Shown here: positions 25,263 through 33,029 of the stretch, one piece after another
Numbering within the stretch: position 1 is the stretch's first letter
Layout: each line of letters starts with the position of its first letter
From: an uncultured Verrucomicrobiota bacterium
Lineage (GTDB): Bacteria; Verrucomicrobiota; Verrucomicrobiia; Opitutales; Intestinicryptomonadaceae
Length of the DNA: 35,352 nt
Assembly: GCA_949283955.1 (NCBI GenBank)
Contig: CASDUP010000016.1
Coordinates: forward strand, 1-35,352
Direction: 5' to 3'
Translations under genes and position numbers: made by a program
The notes under the pieces: model-generated
Seen by the model: only the letters and a program-made list of their open reading frames with translations
What the model was told of the DNA's origin: nothing
The model's database searches: none

Positions 25263-26054
25263 ATGGGCGAGAAAAATATAAAATTCGGAATAACCCCGTG
25301 TCCCAACGACACGTTTTCATATAGGGCTCTCATGGAGGGCTTGATAGATTCTCCATTCGATTTTTGCTTCGAAGACATAGAGACGCTCAATCTTTGCGCC
25401 GACGAGGGAAAGTTTCCCGTGACGAAATTGTCGTTTCCTGCGTACATGAAAAACGCCGACAAGTACAGGATTTTGAATGCCGGAGCGGCTCTCGGATTGG
25501 GAACGGGCCCCGTGCTCGTAAAGAGGGGCGGGGAGCTAAAAAAAGACTCTTCCGTAATAGTACCAGGGCTCAACACCACTGCGGCTTTGCTTTTGAAATT
25601 TTACGCCCGCAAAAGGTTCGGAGATTCGGTTCGGCTGAGGCTTATCCCGAAGTATTTTCGAGAAATCATAGGAACCGTTTCCTCCGGGGAGGCGGAGTTT
25701 GGAGTTTTGATACACGAGGGTCGCTTTGTCTTTAAAGATTCTTCCCTCGCTCTCGAGGAGGATCTTGGCGAATTTTGGACCAAAGAGACGAAATTGCCCG
25801 TTCCTCTCGGTTGCATTTGCGTAAGGCGCGACTTTGAAAAGTCGGCGGAGAAGGTGGAAACTCTCATAAGAAAGAGCTTGGATTACGCCTTCCTTCACGA
25901 GGAGGAGACGTATCCGTTTGTGGCAAGATACGCCCAGTATCTGGCTCCGGAGGTTTTAAAGAAGCACATATACGCTTTCGTCAACGAATATTCCCGCGAT
26001 ATGTCGGGCATTTCCGACTCGCTAATTTCCAACTTGAAACTTGGCTTGAAGTGA
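25263..26054 (+). CDS. mqnD: 1,4-dihydroxy-6-naphthoate synthase
   Basis: 263 residues. MqnD cleaves cyclic dehypoxanthine futalosine to release 1,4-dihydroxy-6-naphthoate. It belongs to the same binding-protein-like superfamily as MqnA. Markers: FGITPCPNDTFSYRAL at residues 8-23, DIETLNLCADEGKFPVTKLS, GAALGLGTGPVLV, VPGLNTTAALLL, and GVLIHEGRFVFKD with the catalytic-type His. The C-terminus has the helical HEEETYPFVARYAQ region, also usual. Its TGA stop overlaps the GTG start of mqnB by four bases (GTGA). Confidence 0.95.
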   Translation: MGEKNIKFGITPCPNDTFSYRALMEGLIDSPFDFCFEDIETLNLCADEGKFPVTKLSFPAYMKNADKYRILNAGAALGLGTGPVLVKRGGELKKDSSVIVPGLNTTAALLLKFYARKRFGDSVRLRLIPKYFREIIGTVSSGEAEFGVLIHEGRFVFKDSSLALEEDLGEFWTKETKLPVPLGCICVRRDFEKSAEKVETLIRKSLDYAFLHEEETYPFVARYAQYLAPEVLKKHIYAFVNEYSRDMSGISDSLISNLKLGLK

Positions 26055-26656
26055 AAACCGCTGTTTTTTTAGCCACCAGACGCGAGGCGGACGAGGCTCT
26101 CGGTTGCCGCGAGTTTGGTTTTGTTCAAATTCGACCAGATGTATTCGCGGATTTTGAGGTGTGGGAAAACGACACCCGATATGTTTTTATAAGCGGAGTG
26201 GGTTTGGTGAACGCGGCGGCGTGTTTTGCGTGGGCGGCAAAGAACTACGATTTTGATTTTTCGATAAATGTAGGGGCTGCCGGCGACGTGGGGTCGGGAT
26301 TGAATTTTGGAGATTTTGCTTTGATTGAAAAGTCGGTTTGTCTCGAGCCTTACAACCCGAAAAAAATCGTTTTCGATATTTCCAAGTTCGGAGATTTCGG
26401 AGCTCTTGCGAAATTTAGGAAATCGCTCGGATCGGCCTCGAGGCCCGTGGTTTCCGAAAAGGCCAGGGCGGCGGCCGGAAGGGTGTGCGAGCTCGTCGAC
26501 ATGGAGGGATACGCATTTGCAAGAGCGGCGGAGGCGCTGGGAAAAAATATCGCCCTGCTAAAATTTGTCAGCGACTTCTCGCCTTCGTGCGATATTCCCA
26601 AGAATATAGAAGCTCTCCGCTCGAAAATGAACGACCTTAAAAGCCTTTGGATTTAG
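26051..26656 (+). CDS. mqnB: Futalosine hydrolase-like nucleosidase
   Basis: 201 residues from a GTG in the GTGA overlap with mqnD. It resembles the purine-nucleoside phosphorylase/MTAN family: VFISGVGLVNAAACFAWAA, SINVGAAGDVGSGLNFGDF, VDMEGYAFARAAE (Glu of the ribose site) and FVSDF (Asp of the base site). By position it should remove the base from the product of MqnE. That product is aminofutalosine. No deaminase (MqnX/adenosine deaminase-like) gene lies in the window, so the enzyme either acts directly on aminofutalosine or relies on a deaminase elsewhere. The last 20 bases overlap the end of the convergent GH5 gene. Confidence 0.88.
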   Translation: MKTAVFLATRREADEALGCREFGFVQIRPDVFADFEVWENDTRYVFISGVGLVNAAACFAWAAKNYDFDFSINVGAAGDVGSGLNFGDFALIEKSVCLEPYNPKKIVFDISKFGDFGALAKFRKSLGSASRPVVSEKARAAAGRVCELVDMEGYAFARAAEALGKNIALLKFVSDFSPSCDIPKNIEALRSKMNDLKSLWI

Positions 26657-28190
26657 GGGAATTTTTTTCAAAAGCTTTTAAGATAACTTTTTTTCTCGGG
26701 GAAATTTGTTTTGACGGTTCATTGTCTCCCATCGTTTCACCCATATCCAAGTCCCAGCCGTGCCATTCCCTGAAGGCGTGGTAGCTCCAGTCCCAGCCGT
26801 TCTTCTCGAATATGCCGATGCAATCGGAGATATATAGGTGGGCGTTGGGTGCCCATCTTATTGCGCTGAATTCTCCGACATATATCCGGGCTCCGTACTT
26901 TTTCTGGAAATCGGATACGGATTTTAAAATCTCCTCGAGCTTTTTCGAGTCGTAGAATGTTCCCTGTATTTCGCCCGGATAAGAGAATTCTGGGTCGTTT
27001 TTGTCGTGTACCTTTTGGTGCGTGTACGAATGGGGGACATACATGTGGACTTCGTAGATTATGTCCCTTAAGGGAATCGGCCGCATTCTCGAGAATCCCT
27101 CCGGAGAGTCCCAATCGGGCGCGGATACGACTATTGGAATATCGGGATCTACTTCCCTAATAGCCTTTGCGGCTTTGAATTGAAGTTCGTGCCAATTTTC
27201 AGATTCAGCCGGAAAATTCTGAACGGGTTCGTTTATCAGCCCGTAGGCGAATATAGCCCGATTTCCCTTCAATGAGCGCGCTATTGCTCTCCAAATATCG
27301 ACAAATGCCTCGGAATATTTCTTTTCGTGGAACATTCTCATTTCGTAATTTTCCGACCTTCCTCCCGCTGGGGAATGCATGTCCAATATTATTTTAACGC
27401 CCAGTTTTTCCGCCAATTTCGAAACGGATTTTACTTCGGCTATTTTTTCTCCCAGCCACAGCGCAAAGTCCGAAATATCCATATTTGAATTTTCCGCCTT
27501 CCAATTTCTGTTGAGTTGGATCCGAATCAGGTTTCCTCCCATGGCGGCTATTCCCTCTATGTCGGATTCACTTACTTTAGTGGGGCTCATGAAGCCTCTC
27601 AGAGGCGGAGTGTTTTTTACCTTGTCGGAATATTGGCATTTAAAATTTTCATCTACTTGGACGAAGGTGTCGCGTTTCATTATCCTCAAGTTTTCGAAGG
27701 AAGCCTTTCCAAACGCGTTTTGAAACCCGAGGAGCAGGGTGGGATTTTCCGCTTCTGGGGGAAGGTCGACAAAAATCGACAGTTTCTTTTTTTTGAAGAT
27801 TTTTTCGTTATTGTTGTGCGTGGCGTCTTTCCAGAAGGTCTTTTTACCGAGTTTGTAAGAAAGTTGAAATTTGAGCCCCTCGTAGGATTTGTTTCCCGAC
27901 TTGGATATTATGGCCTCCGCTTCAGACACGATATAAAATGGTTCTTTGTCTTTTAAATTGAGGGTTAAAACGGCGGCCTCGTTGGGATTTTCTCCAGATT
28001 TTAAAGTTATTCTTTCTATCCCGCTGGGCAAAATGTCTATTTTTGCGGATTCGGGCAGATGCCAGCGCTCGCCTTGGAAGCTTGAATAAAACGGGATTTT
28101 CAAGCATTGTTGCGGGAACCCAGCCGATGCCGAATCGAAAAGCGAAGCGGCAAGCAAAATGGAAAACAAAAAACGCGCACGATAGATCAT
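26637..28190 (-). CDS. Secreted GH5-family glycoside hydrolase
   Basis: 517 residues from the ATG at 28190. The frame is open further upstream but would run through the tRNA gene, so this start with its signal peptide (MIYRARFLFSILLAASLFDSASA) is chosen. Residues 30-175 look like a beta-sandwich accessory domain. The catalytic (beta/alpha)8 domain follows: GGNLIRIQL at 218-226, VKIILDMHSPAGG, the acid/base Glu321 in GLINEP, YEVHMYVPHSYTH, and the nucleophile Glu440 in YVGEFSA, all as in GH5. Substrate is not determined; beta-glucan and beta-mannan are both common for the family. No sorting tail is seen, so it may act in the periplasm or outside. It converges on mqnB with a 20-base overlap. 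Confidence 0.9.
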   Translation of the reverse strand: MIYRARFLFSILLAASLFDSASAGFPQQCLKIPFYSSFQGERWHLPESAKIDILPSGIERITLKSGENPNEAAVLTLNLKDKEPFYIVSEAEAIISKSGNKSYEGLKFQLSYKLGKKTFWKDATHNNNEKIFKKKKLSIFVDLPPEAENPTLLLGFQNAFGKASFENLRIMKRDTFVQVDENFKCQYSDKVKNTPPLRGFMSPTKVSESDIEGIAAMGGNLIRIQLNRNWKAENSNMDISDFALWLGEKIAEVKSVSKLAEKLGVKIILDMHSPAGGRSENYEMRMFHEKKYSEAFVDIWRAIARSLKGNRAIFAYGLINEPVQNFPAESENWHELQFKAAKAIREVDPDIPIVVSAPDWDSPEGFSRMRPIPLRDIIYEVHMYVPHSYTHQKVHDKNDPEFSYPGEIQGTFYDSKKLEEILKSVSDFQKKYGARIYVGEFSAIRWAPNAHLYISDCIGIFEKNGWDWSYHAFREWHGWDLDMGETMGDNEPSKQISPRKKVILKAFEKNSPKSKGF

Positions 28191-28260
28191 GGTGCGCCTT
28201 CTAAAAAAAAATCGAAATGTCCGCGAGCTAAATTTCGGCGAAAAGACCGAAGATTGTCGG

Positions 28261-28343
28261 TACCCGGGAAGGGACTTGAACCCATACTCTCTTGCGAGAA
28301 GCGGATTTTGAGTCCGCCGCGTCTGCCATTCCGCCACCCGGGC
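28261..28343 (-). tRNA. tRNA-Leu (anticodon CAA)
   Basis: The minus-strand gene folds as a class II tRNA of 83 bases. The acceptor arm is GCCCGGG with CCCGGGT (G-U at the first pair). The anticodon stem is GCGGA/TCCGC with loop CTCAAAA, anticodon CAA for UUG. A long variable arm (TTCTCGCAAGAGAG) and the T arm GGGTTCAAGTCCC follow. The CCA end is not encoded. Confidence 0.97.
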
Positions 28344-28357
28344 GAAGAAATAATCCC

Positions 28358-28388
28358 TCTACAATCCGTATTGGGCGCCGTTAGTCAA
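28358..28388 (-). promoter_or_regulatory. Possible promoter of tRNA-Leu
   Basis: On the minus strand TTGACT (28388-28383) and TGTAGA (28363-28358) lie 19 bases apart, 14 bases before the mature 5' end of the tRNA. The spacing is a little long and the -10 match is poor. Confidence 0.3.
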
Positions 28389-28432
28389 TATTTTATTTAT
28401 TTTTCCCCCGTTAAAAAACGCGCCGTTTTCCC

Positions 28433-29317
28433 TCAACGGGAATATTCCATCTCCTCCACCTCGATAAAGTTGTCCGAGCAGGCTATTTTTATTTTGGCTC
28501 CCGATTCCTTCGGAAATATTACCGTTCCCGGTTTCGTTCCCTTCGGAGTCTTTTCCCCTATGGAAGCCCTCCAAATTACGGCTTTTCCGTGGCCCAAAAC
28601 ATCGGTGAAAGCCCCGGGATAGGGTTTGCTTACGCCTCGTATCAAATTGTAAACGCTCCTGGCAGAAAGCTTAAAATCTATTCTGCCGTCTTCGGGGGTG
28701 CGCTTCCCGAAGTAGCTTGCTTGCGATTCGTCCTGCTTTGTGCGGGGGGCCTTGCCGGAAAGTAGCAGCGGCAATACTTTTGAAAGGGTTCTTACGGCAG
28801 CCTTTGTTATTCGAGGCTGTATTTCGCCAACATATTCGTCGTCGCCGAATTTTACCTTTTCCTGCGAAACTATGTCTCCGGAGTCGAATTTTTTTCCCAT
28901 GACGTGGAGCGTAGTTCCGCAGTAGTTTTCGCCGTTTATTATCGACCAGTTCAGGGGAGCTCTTCCCCTGTATGAGGGCAAATACGAGCCGTGCATGTTG
29001 TACGAGCCAAGGGGAGGGAAAGATATTACTTCTTCGGGAATAAAATTCCTGTAAAACATCGAGAGAATAAGATCCGGCTTCATGTAGCGGATCTTTCTAA
29101 TCCATTTGTCGGTGTTTACAGATGAGGGCTTATAGACTTTTATTCCAGCTTCCTTGGCGAGCTCTTCCACGCTTGGGAACCATTCGTTTTCACGGGGATC
29201 GCGGTCGTGGGTAAACACTGCGATAACCTTGCAAGCATTGTCGAGCAGCAGTTTCAGGCAGTTGTATCCGACGTCGCTAAAGCCGAAAAAAATTATTCTT
29301 TTGTCGCTATTTTCCAT
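28433..29317 (-). CDS. ArnA N-terminal-type formyltransferase
   Basis: 294 residues, the length of the stand-alone formyltransferase half of ArnA. N10-formyl-THF-dependent enzymes of this fold formylate amino sugars or Met-tRNA. Seen: IIFFGFSDVGYNCLKLLL at the N-terminus, YNMHGSYLPSYRGRAPLNW with the catalytic Asn and His, and KFDSGDIVSQE with the catalytic Asp, followed by an OB-like C-terminal domain (KAVIWRASI). The gene overlaps the ArnC-like gene by 11 bases. This points to formylation of UDP-4-amino-4-deoxy-L-arabinose or another UDP-4-amino sugar before transfer to undecaprenyl phosphate. The ArnA dehydrogenase half, ArnB, ArnD and ArnT are not in the window. Confidence 0.85.
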   Translation of the reverse strand: MENSDKRIIFFGFSDVGYNCLKLLLDNACKVIAVFTHDRDPRENEWFPSVEELAKEAGIKVYKPSSVNTDKWIRKIRYMKPDLILSMFYRNFIPEEVISFPPLGSYNMHGSYLPSYRGRAPLNWSIINGENYCGTTLHVMGKKFDSGDIVSQEKVKFGDDEYVGEIQPRITKAAVRTLSKVLPLLLSGKAPRTKQDESQASYFGKRTPEDGRIDFKLSARSVYNLIRGVSKPYPGAFTDVLGHGKAVIWRASIGEKTPKGTKPGTVIFPKESGAKIKIACSDNFIEVEEMEYSR

Positions 29318-30245
29318 TTTTGTCGAATCCGACGGTTTCGCGCAGAATATATCTCGGACGGGCCTGGCTTACTTGGTATATCCTTCCGACGTATTCTCCG
29401 ATGAGCCCTATTCCAACCATGGATAGGCTTATTAGGAAAAACAGCACCGCAAAAAGAGTGAATACTCCGTGTGTGTTGTCCTCGCAAAATATTCTCATGT
29501 AGAGGAGCACTATCACGAGTGCAAGCGAGCCTATGCTCGCCGCAAAACCGAACAGGGTGAAGAGTTGCAGCGGGACGAGTGTAAATCCCGTTATGAGGTC
29601 GAAATTTAGACGGATAAGCTTATAGTAGCTGTATTTGGATTCTCCAGCGTTTCTGGCGCTGTGTTCTACTTCCACGTCGGTGGGATTTGCCGCAAAGGTG
29701 TAGGCTAAAGCCGGTATAAACATCGAACGCTCCCTGCTTTTGACAATGGCATCGACGATATTTTTTTTGTATGCGCGGAGCATGCAGCCCTGGTCGAGCA
29801 TTTTTATGTCGGTCATTTTTTCGCGCATTAAGTTTACGAGTCTTGATGCGTATCTTCTGCCGGGAGTGTCGTTTCTTTCCTTTCTGTATCCTCCGACGCA
29901 GTCGTATCCTTCGTCGATTTTTTCCAGTAGCTTTACTATTTCCTCTGGAGGATTTTGAAGATCCGCATCCAGAGTGACGACCACGTTCCCCGAAGCCCTC
30001 TCGAACGCCGCTATTATTGCGGTGTGCTGCCCGAAATTTCCGTTGAAATCCACGATTTTCACCACGTCCGGCCTTTCCTCGTGGAATGCCTTTAGGAGTT
30101 TTAGGGAGTTGTCCTTGCTTCCGTCGTTCGTAAATATCAGCTCCCACGATTTTCCGAGCCCGTCCATCGTTTCGACTATTCTATCGAAGAGAGGGCGGAG
30201 ATTTTCCTCCTCGTTGTAAACCGGAACAACTATAGATATGTCCAT
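29307..30245 (-). CDS. ArnC-like undecaprenyl-phosphate glycosyltransferase
   Basis: 312 residues, GT2 family. The catalytic domain starts with DISIVVPVYNEEENL, then FTNDGSKDNSL, GNFGQHTAIIAAFERASGN, TLDADLQNPPEEI (the DXD-type metal site) and LDQGCMLRAYKK. Two membrane helices near residues 225-280 (FTLFGFAASIGSLALVIVLLY and VFTLFAVLFFLISLSMVGIGLIGEY) and EYVGRIYQV.QARPRY complete the ArnC/DPM-like pattern. It should move a sugar from a UDP donor to undecaprenyl phosphate at the inner membrane. Paired with the overlapping formyltransferase gene, the likely sugar is a formamido sugar such as L-Ara4FN, but this is inference. Confidence 0.85.
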   Translation of the reverse strand: MDISIVVPVYNEEENLRPLFDRIVETMDGLGKSWELIFTNDGSKDNSLKLLKAFHEERPDVVKIVDFNGNFGQHTAIIAAFERASGNVVVTLDADLQNPPEEIVKLLEKIDEGYDCVGGYRKERNDTPGRRYASRLVNLMREKMTDIKMLDQGCMLRAYKKNIVDAIVKSRERSMFIPALAYTFAANPTDVEVEHSARNAGESKYSYYKLIRLNFDLITGFTLVPLQLFTLFGFAASIGSLALVIVLLYMRIFCEDNTHGVFTLFAVLFFLISLSMVGIGLIGEYVGRIYQVSQARPRYILRETVGFDKNGK

Positions 30246-30278
30246 TGCTGCTAAAATATTTTGGGGTTAAAAAAACGT

Positions 30279-30977
30279 CTAAAATCCGAACCTGGGCAAT
30301 CTGCGCGCTTCCACCCGCTCTCCGGCGATAACGTTTGCCGGAAGGTATCCCGAGAATGCCATGCAGGAGAGAACTATGGCTTTTTTCATTAAAATCGATC
30401 CGGGTTGAAGTACGGCGTTGCACCCTGCCTCCGCGTGGTCGCCCAATATAGCGCCGAGCTTGCGCAGGTTGGAGTCGACCCGCCCGTCGGGAGTTGCAAC
30501 CATTACAGTTTTTTGGTCTAGCCTCAAGTTCGCGCATATCACTCCGGCTCCGAGATGGCTGTGGTTCCCGAGAATGGAGTCTCCGACGTAATTGTAGTGG
30601 GGGGTTGCTACGTCGTCCATCAATAGGCTGTTTTTGAATTCGCAGGAATTTCCCAAGACGCAGCCTTCTCCGGCTATCACGCTTCCCCTAACAAAGGCTC
30701 CGATTCTAATCTCCGTGTTGGCTCCTATCCAGGCAGGTCCGTTTATGGCAGCGTACGGGGGCAATTTGACGCTCTTGTGGATAAAAACGTTCTCTTCTAC
30801 CGCGACTCCCGCGGGAATCTCCTCCTTTTTCTTTGCGTCCGGCAGGGACGAGAAGTCCAATCCGGATAGGGCTTTCTTTATGCAGCCAACCCATTCCCAC
30901 GGGGCGGCCTCCGGATCGAAGAATTCCGAAAAAATTTGAAGGGATTTCGGCAGTTCGAAAAGTTCTTTTGCTTTCAT
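30279..30977 (-). CDS. GlmU-C-terminal-like left-handed beta-helix (hexapeptide) protein
   Basis: 232 residues. After a helical N-terminus (about 60 residues), the middle is built of hexapeptide repeats: VFIHKSVKLPPYAAINGPAW, IGANTEIRIGAFVRGSVIAG and so on, ending in a C-terminal stretch with ATPDGRVDSN. The NYVGDSILGNHSHLGAGVICAN segment is close to the acetyl-CoA site of the GlmU acetyltransferase domain. No pyrophosphorylase domain is present, so it cannot be a full GlmU. It may acetylate a nucleotide sugar. A ribosome site (GAGGG, 7-base spacing) supports the ATG at 30977. It lies 33 bases upstream of the ArnC-like gene on the same strand and may belong to that unit. Confidence 0.78.
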   Translation of the reverse strand: MKAKELFELPKSLQIFSEFFDPEAAPWEWVGCIKKALSGLDFSSLPDAKKKEEIPAGVAVEENVFIHKSVKLPPYAAINGPAWIGANTEIRIGAFVRGSVIAGEGCVLGNSCEFKNSLLMDDVATPHYNYVGDSILGNHSHLGAGVICANLRLDQKTVMVATPDGRVDSNLRKLGAILGDHAEAGCNAVLQPGSILMKKAIVLSCMAFSGYLPANVIAGERVEARRLPRFGF

Positions 30978-31058
30978 TTTAGACCCTCGGATTGTGTGTT
31001 AAAAATTTCCCCAGGGCAACACTTTCTTTAGGCTGAGGTTTTCAATTTTTGACCCGGC

Positions 31059-31088
31059 AAAAAAAGAGCCGCCTCTTGGCGAGGCGGC
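31059..31088 (-). terminator. Strong intrinsic terminator of the exbB-exbD-exbD unit
   Basis: On the minus strand GCCGCCTC pairs with GAGGCGGC over a 5-base loop (31088-31068), followed by TC and seven Ts (31065-31059). It begins 30 bases after the stop of the second exbD. Confidence 0.92.
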
Positions 31089-31118
31089 GCCTGAAATTTC
31101 TCCGATATGGGAACCTCG

Positions 31119-31583
31119 CTAATCTGCCTCCGCGAACGAAACCTGAGTTATGCCCGCCTTGGCGCACGCGTCGAGAACGGATATTGCGGCTTGGTGCGGG
31201 GAGTCTGCGTCGGGATATATCGAAACTATCGTTTGGACGCCGCTCTTAGAGGCGCTGGCGCGAAGTTTGGCGAGGGTGGAAGAAAGCTCCGTGAACTCTT
31301 TAAAATCCCTCCCTTGCGCGACTATCGCGTCGACGTCCATCGGGGCGGAATTTAGGAACACGTTTCCGTCGGGAGCAATTTCCACTATCTGTTCGCTCGG
31401 AAGTACCGCGTTGGGCTGTTGGGCCTTCACGTCGGCCGGAAGCGAAAAGGGAATATCGGCCTCCTGTTGAATGGGAAGGTACATGAAGTATATCAGGAGC
31501 AGGAACACGACGTCTATCATCGACGTCAAGTCGAAAGTGTCCGTGTCCGCCATGAAGGCGAGCGTGTCGCGTTTGGATGCCAT
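31119..31583 (-). CDS. exbD: ExbD/TolR-family protein (second of two)
   Basis: 154 residues. A short cytoplasmic N-terminus is followed by one membrane helix (SMIDVVFLLLIYFMYLPI, about residues 21-38) with the conserved Asp of the proton path in the MID motif, then a periplasmic domain. It works with ExbB/TolQ to convert proton flow into force on TonB or TolA. It starts 4 bases after the first exbD, and the two are only distantly alike, so the complex may use two different ExbD chains. Which receptor it serves is not shown; the BtuB-like receptor in this window is a candidate. Confidence 0.88.
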   Translation of the reverse strand: MASKRDTLAFMADTDTFDLTSMIDVVFLLLIYFMYLPIQQEADIPFSLPADVKAQQPNAVLPSEQIVEIAPDGNVFLNSAPMDVDAIVAQGRDFKEFTELSSTLAKLRASASKSGVQTIVSIYPDADSPHQAAISVLDACAKAGITQVSFAEAD

Positions 31584-31587
31584 TTTG

Positions 31588-31992
31588 CTATTCCTTCAAT
31601 GTTCCAAAGATTACGTTGTAAACGCCGGCTTCGGCGCACTTCTTCATAATTTCGCTTATGTAGCGGTGCGGGGTGGTGGCGTCGGCGCGCAAATAGATTC
31701 CCTTAAAATCCTTCTCGTTGGCCTTGTGGGTCAGCGTTGCGTAGATTTCATCGGGAGTGGATCTGTGCGCCCCGAGCCAATATTCGCCTTCGGCGGTAAT
31801 CGAGATGAATTGTCTGTTGCCCATCTCTTCCGGAACTTTAGCGTCGGGAGCGAGGGGCATGACGACCTGTATCATTTCGGCGTTGGCGAAACTGGTTACC
31901 GTCATAAAGAATGTAATGAGCAGGAACACGACGTCGATCATCGGCGTCATTTCGAATTTTTCGTTTTCCTGATCGGGCTGCCAGAGTTTCAT
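31588..31992 (-). CDS. exbD: ExbD/TolR-family protein (first of two)
   Basis: 134 residues. The N-terminal EKFEMTPMIDVVFLLITFFM carries the conserved Asp (about residue 19) in the single membrane helix. The periplasmic part ends with VYNVIFGTL. It lies 30 bases after exbB and 4 bases before the second exbD on the same strand. Having two ExbD proteins per ExbB gene is common in Verrucomicrobiota and Planctomycetota, to my recollection. Confidence 0.9.
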   Translation of the reverse strand: MKLWQPDQENEKFEMTPMIDVVFLLITFFMTVTSFANAEMIQVVMPLAPDAKVPEEMGNRQFISITAEGEYWLGAHRSTPDEIYATLTHKANEKDFKGIYLRADATTPHRYISEIMKKCAEAGVYNVIFGTLKE

Positions 31993-32022
31993 CTGTCGAT
32001 TTTTCCCTTAATTGAAAATCTC

Positions 32023-32832
32023 CTATTCGGCGGAGGGCTTTTCCTCGTCGAGCTCTACTATCTCCTGCGGGCCGAATTTTACGGCGCTCTTGAGGGTGAA
32101 TACCAAGTCACCGATGATTCGGCTGGTTCCGGAGGTGATGGTGCCGTATTTGTTTTTGAATAGGAAGTAGAAGAACATGGAGGGAATGCCGATTATCATA
32201 CCGGCTGCCGTCGTTATCAGGGCCTCGGAGATGTTGTCTGCGAGCTTTTGGGCGCTACCTGCTCCCTCTGCTGCTATGGTGTTGAAGGCCTTAACCATAC
32301 CGCTAACCGTTCCATACAGACCCAACATCGGGGAGAGCGAGGCAACCAGCGAGAGATAGTTGATATAGACATACGGTCCGGCGAGCTCTTCCACGGAAGC
32401 TTCTTCCATGGCCTGTTCGACCGATTCGAAGTCGATTTCCTTGTCGTTTGTGCGGGTGAGTCCGACGCCTATGATATTGGTTATGGGCGAGGGATTTTTT
32501 TCGCAGAACTGGACGGCGTCTTTGATTTTAAGGGCTCCCAACATCTTCTCGACGGTTTTAACTCCGGCGGGATTGAGGAACTTGTCCTTGCGGATTTTGA
32601 TAAAGTTGAAAATTACAAGCGTTATGCCCATAACGGCCATGAAGCCGAGGGGGTACATTGTTATTCCGCCCGCTTCCCACATATCTGCTATGGTTTTTTC
32701 CGTGGCGACCGTTGTGGGCTTGTCGGCCTTCGCGGCGGCGGGGGCTTCGGCGGCGTTGTCTTGCGCGGCCGCAAATTGAGTGAACGCGAGCGCGGAGGCC
32801 GCGATTGTAATTAGTGGGAGTATCTTCTTCAT
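32023..32832 (-). CDS. exbB: ExbB/TolQ/MotA-family proton channel protein
   Basis: 269 residues. It begins with a signal-peptide-like helix (ITIAASALAFTQFAAAQ) and an Ala/Lys-rich stretch that is not in the E. coli protein; longer ExbB forms with a leader exist in many phyla. Three membrane helices follow: about 58-80 (LGFMAVMGITLVIFNFIKI), about 155-175 (YINYLSLVASLSPMLGLYGTVSGMV, the conserved LL.TV.GM-type segment) and about 200-225 (EALITTAAGMIIGIPSMFFYFLF). It should form the proton channel with the two downstream ExbD proteins. No tonB is present nearby. Confidence 0.93.
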   Translation of the reverse strand: MKKILPLITIAASALAFTQFAAAQDNAAEAPAAAKADKPTTVATEKTIADMWEAGGITMYPLGFMAVMGITLVIFNFIKIRKDKFLNPAGVKTVEKMLGALKIKDAVQFCEKNPSPITNIIGVGLTRTNDKEIDFESVEQAMEEASVEELAGPYVYINYLSLVASLSPMLGLYGTVSGMVKAFNTIAAEGAGSAQKLADNISEALITTAAGMIIGIPSMFFYFLFKNKYGTITSGTSRIIGDLVFTLKSAVKFGPQEIVELDEEKPSAE

Positions 32833-32991
32833 TTTATTTGATTAAATGGAAAATAGAAAGTTGTTTCGCTGAATATTGCCGAAAAGCCTTGCAAGGTTCA
32901 AGACAAATTTTTTTGCGGAGGTTTGACGTTTGGAGGGGGGCTTTTAGGAGCGGATTTTCGGGAGTAGATTTTTTTCAAATTCGGGGGGGCA

Positions 32992-33024
32992 AAAAAATCC
33001 CCCGGGGAATCCGGGGGATTTTTT
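32992..33024. terminator. Bidirectional terminator downstream of clpP
   Basis: AAAAAATCCCCCGG (32992-33005) and its exact complement CCGGGGGATTTTTT (33011-33024) form a 14-bp stem around a 5-base loop, with the outer A/T arms serving as a T-run in both directions. It begins 6 bases past the clpP stop and separates the metX-metW-clpP unit from exbB, both on the minus strand. Confidence 0.95.
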
Positions 33025-33029
33025 CAAAA

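Noticed and set aside
28191-28337. N-terminal extension of the GH5 gene
   Set aside because: The open frame runs through the tRNA-Leu gene, and a proper signal peptide begins at 28190.
28407-28440. Terminator after the formyltransferase gene (CCCGTT/AACGGG arms)
   Set aside because: The arms are 6 bp with a 22-base loop and one overlaps the stop codon. An alternative inner stem is AT-rich with a 3-base loop, so no confident call is possible.
28433-30245. Polymyxin-resistance (arn) operon
   Set aside because: Only the formyltransferase and an ArnC-like transferase are seen. The aminotransferase, deformylase, dehydrogenase and ArnT steps are absent from the window.
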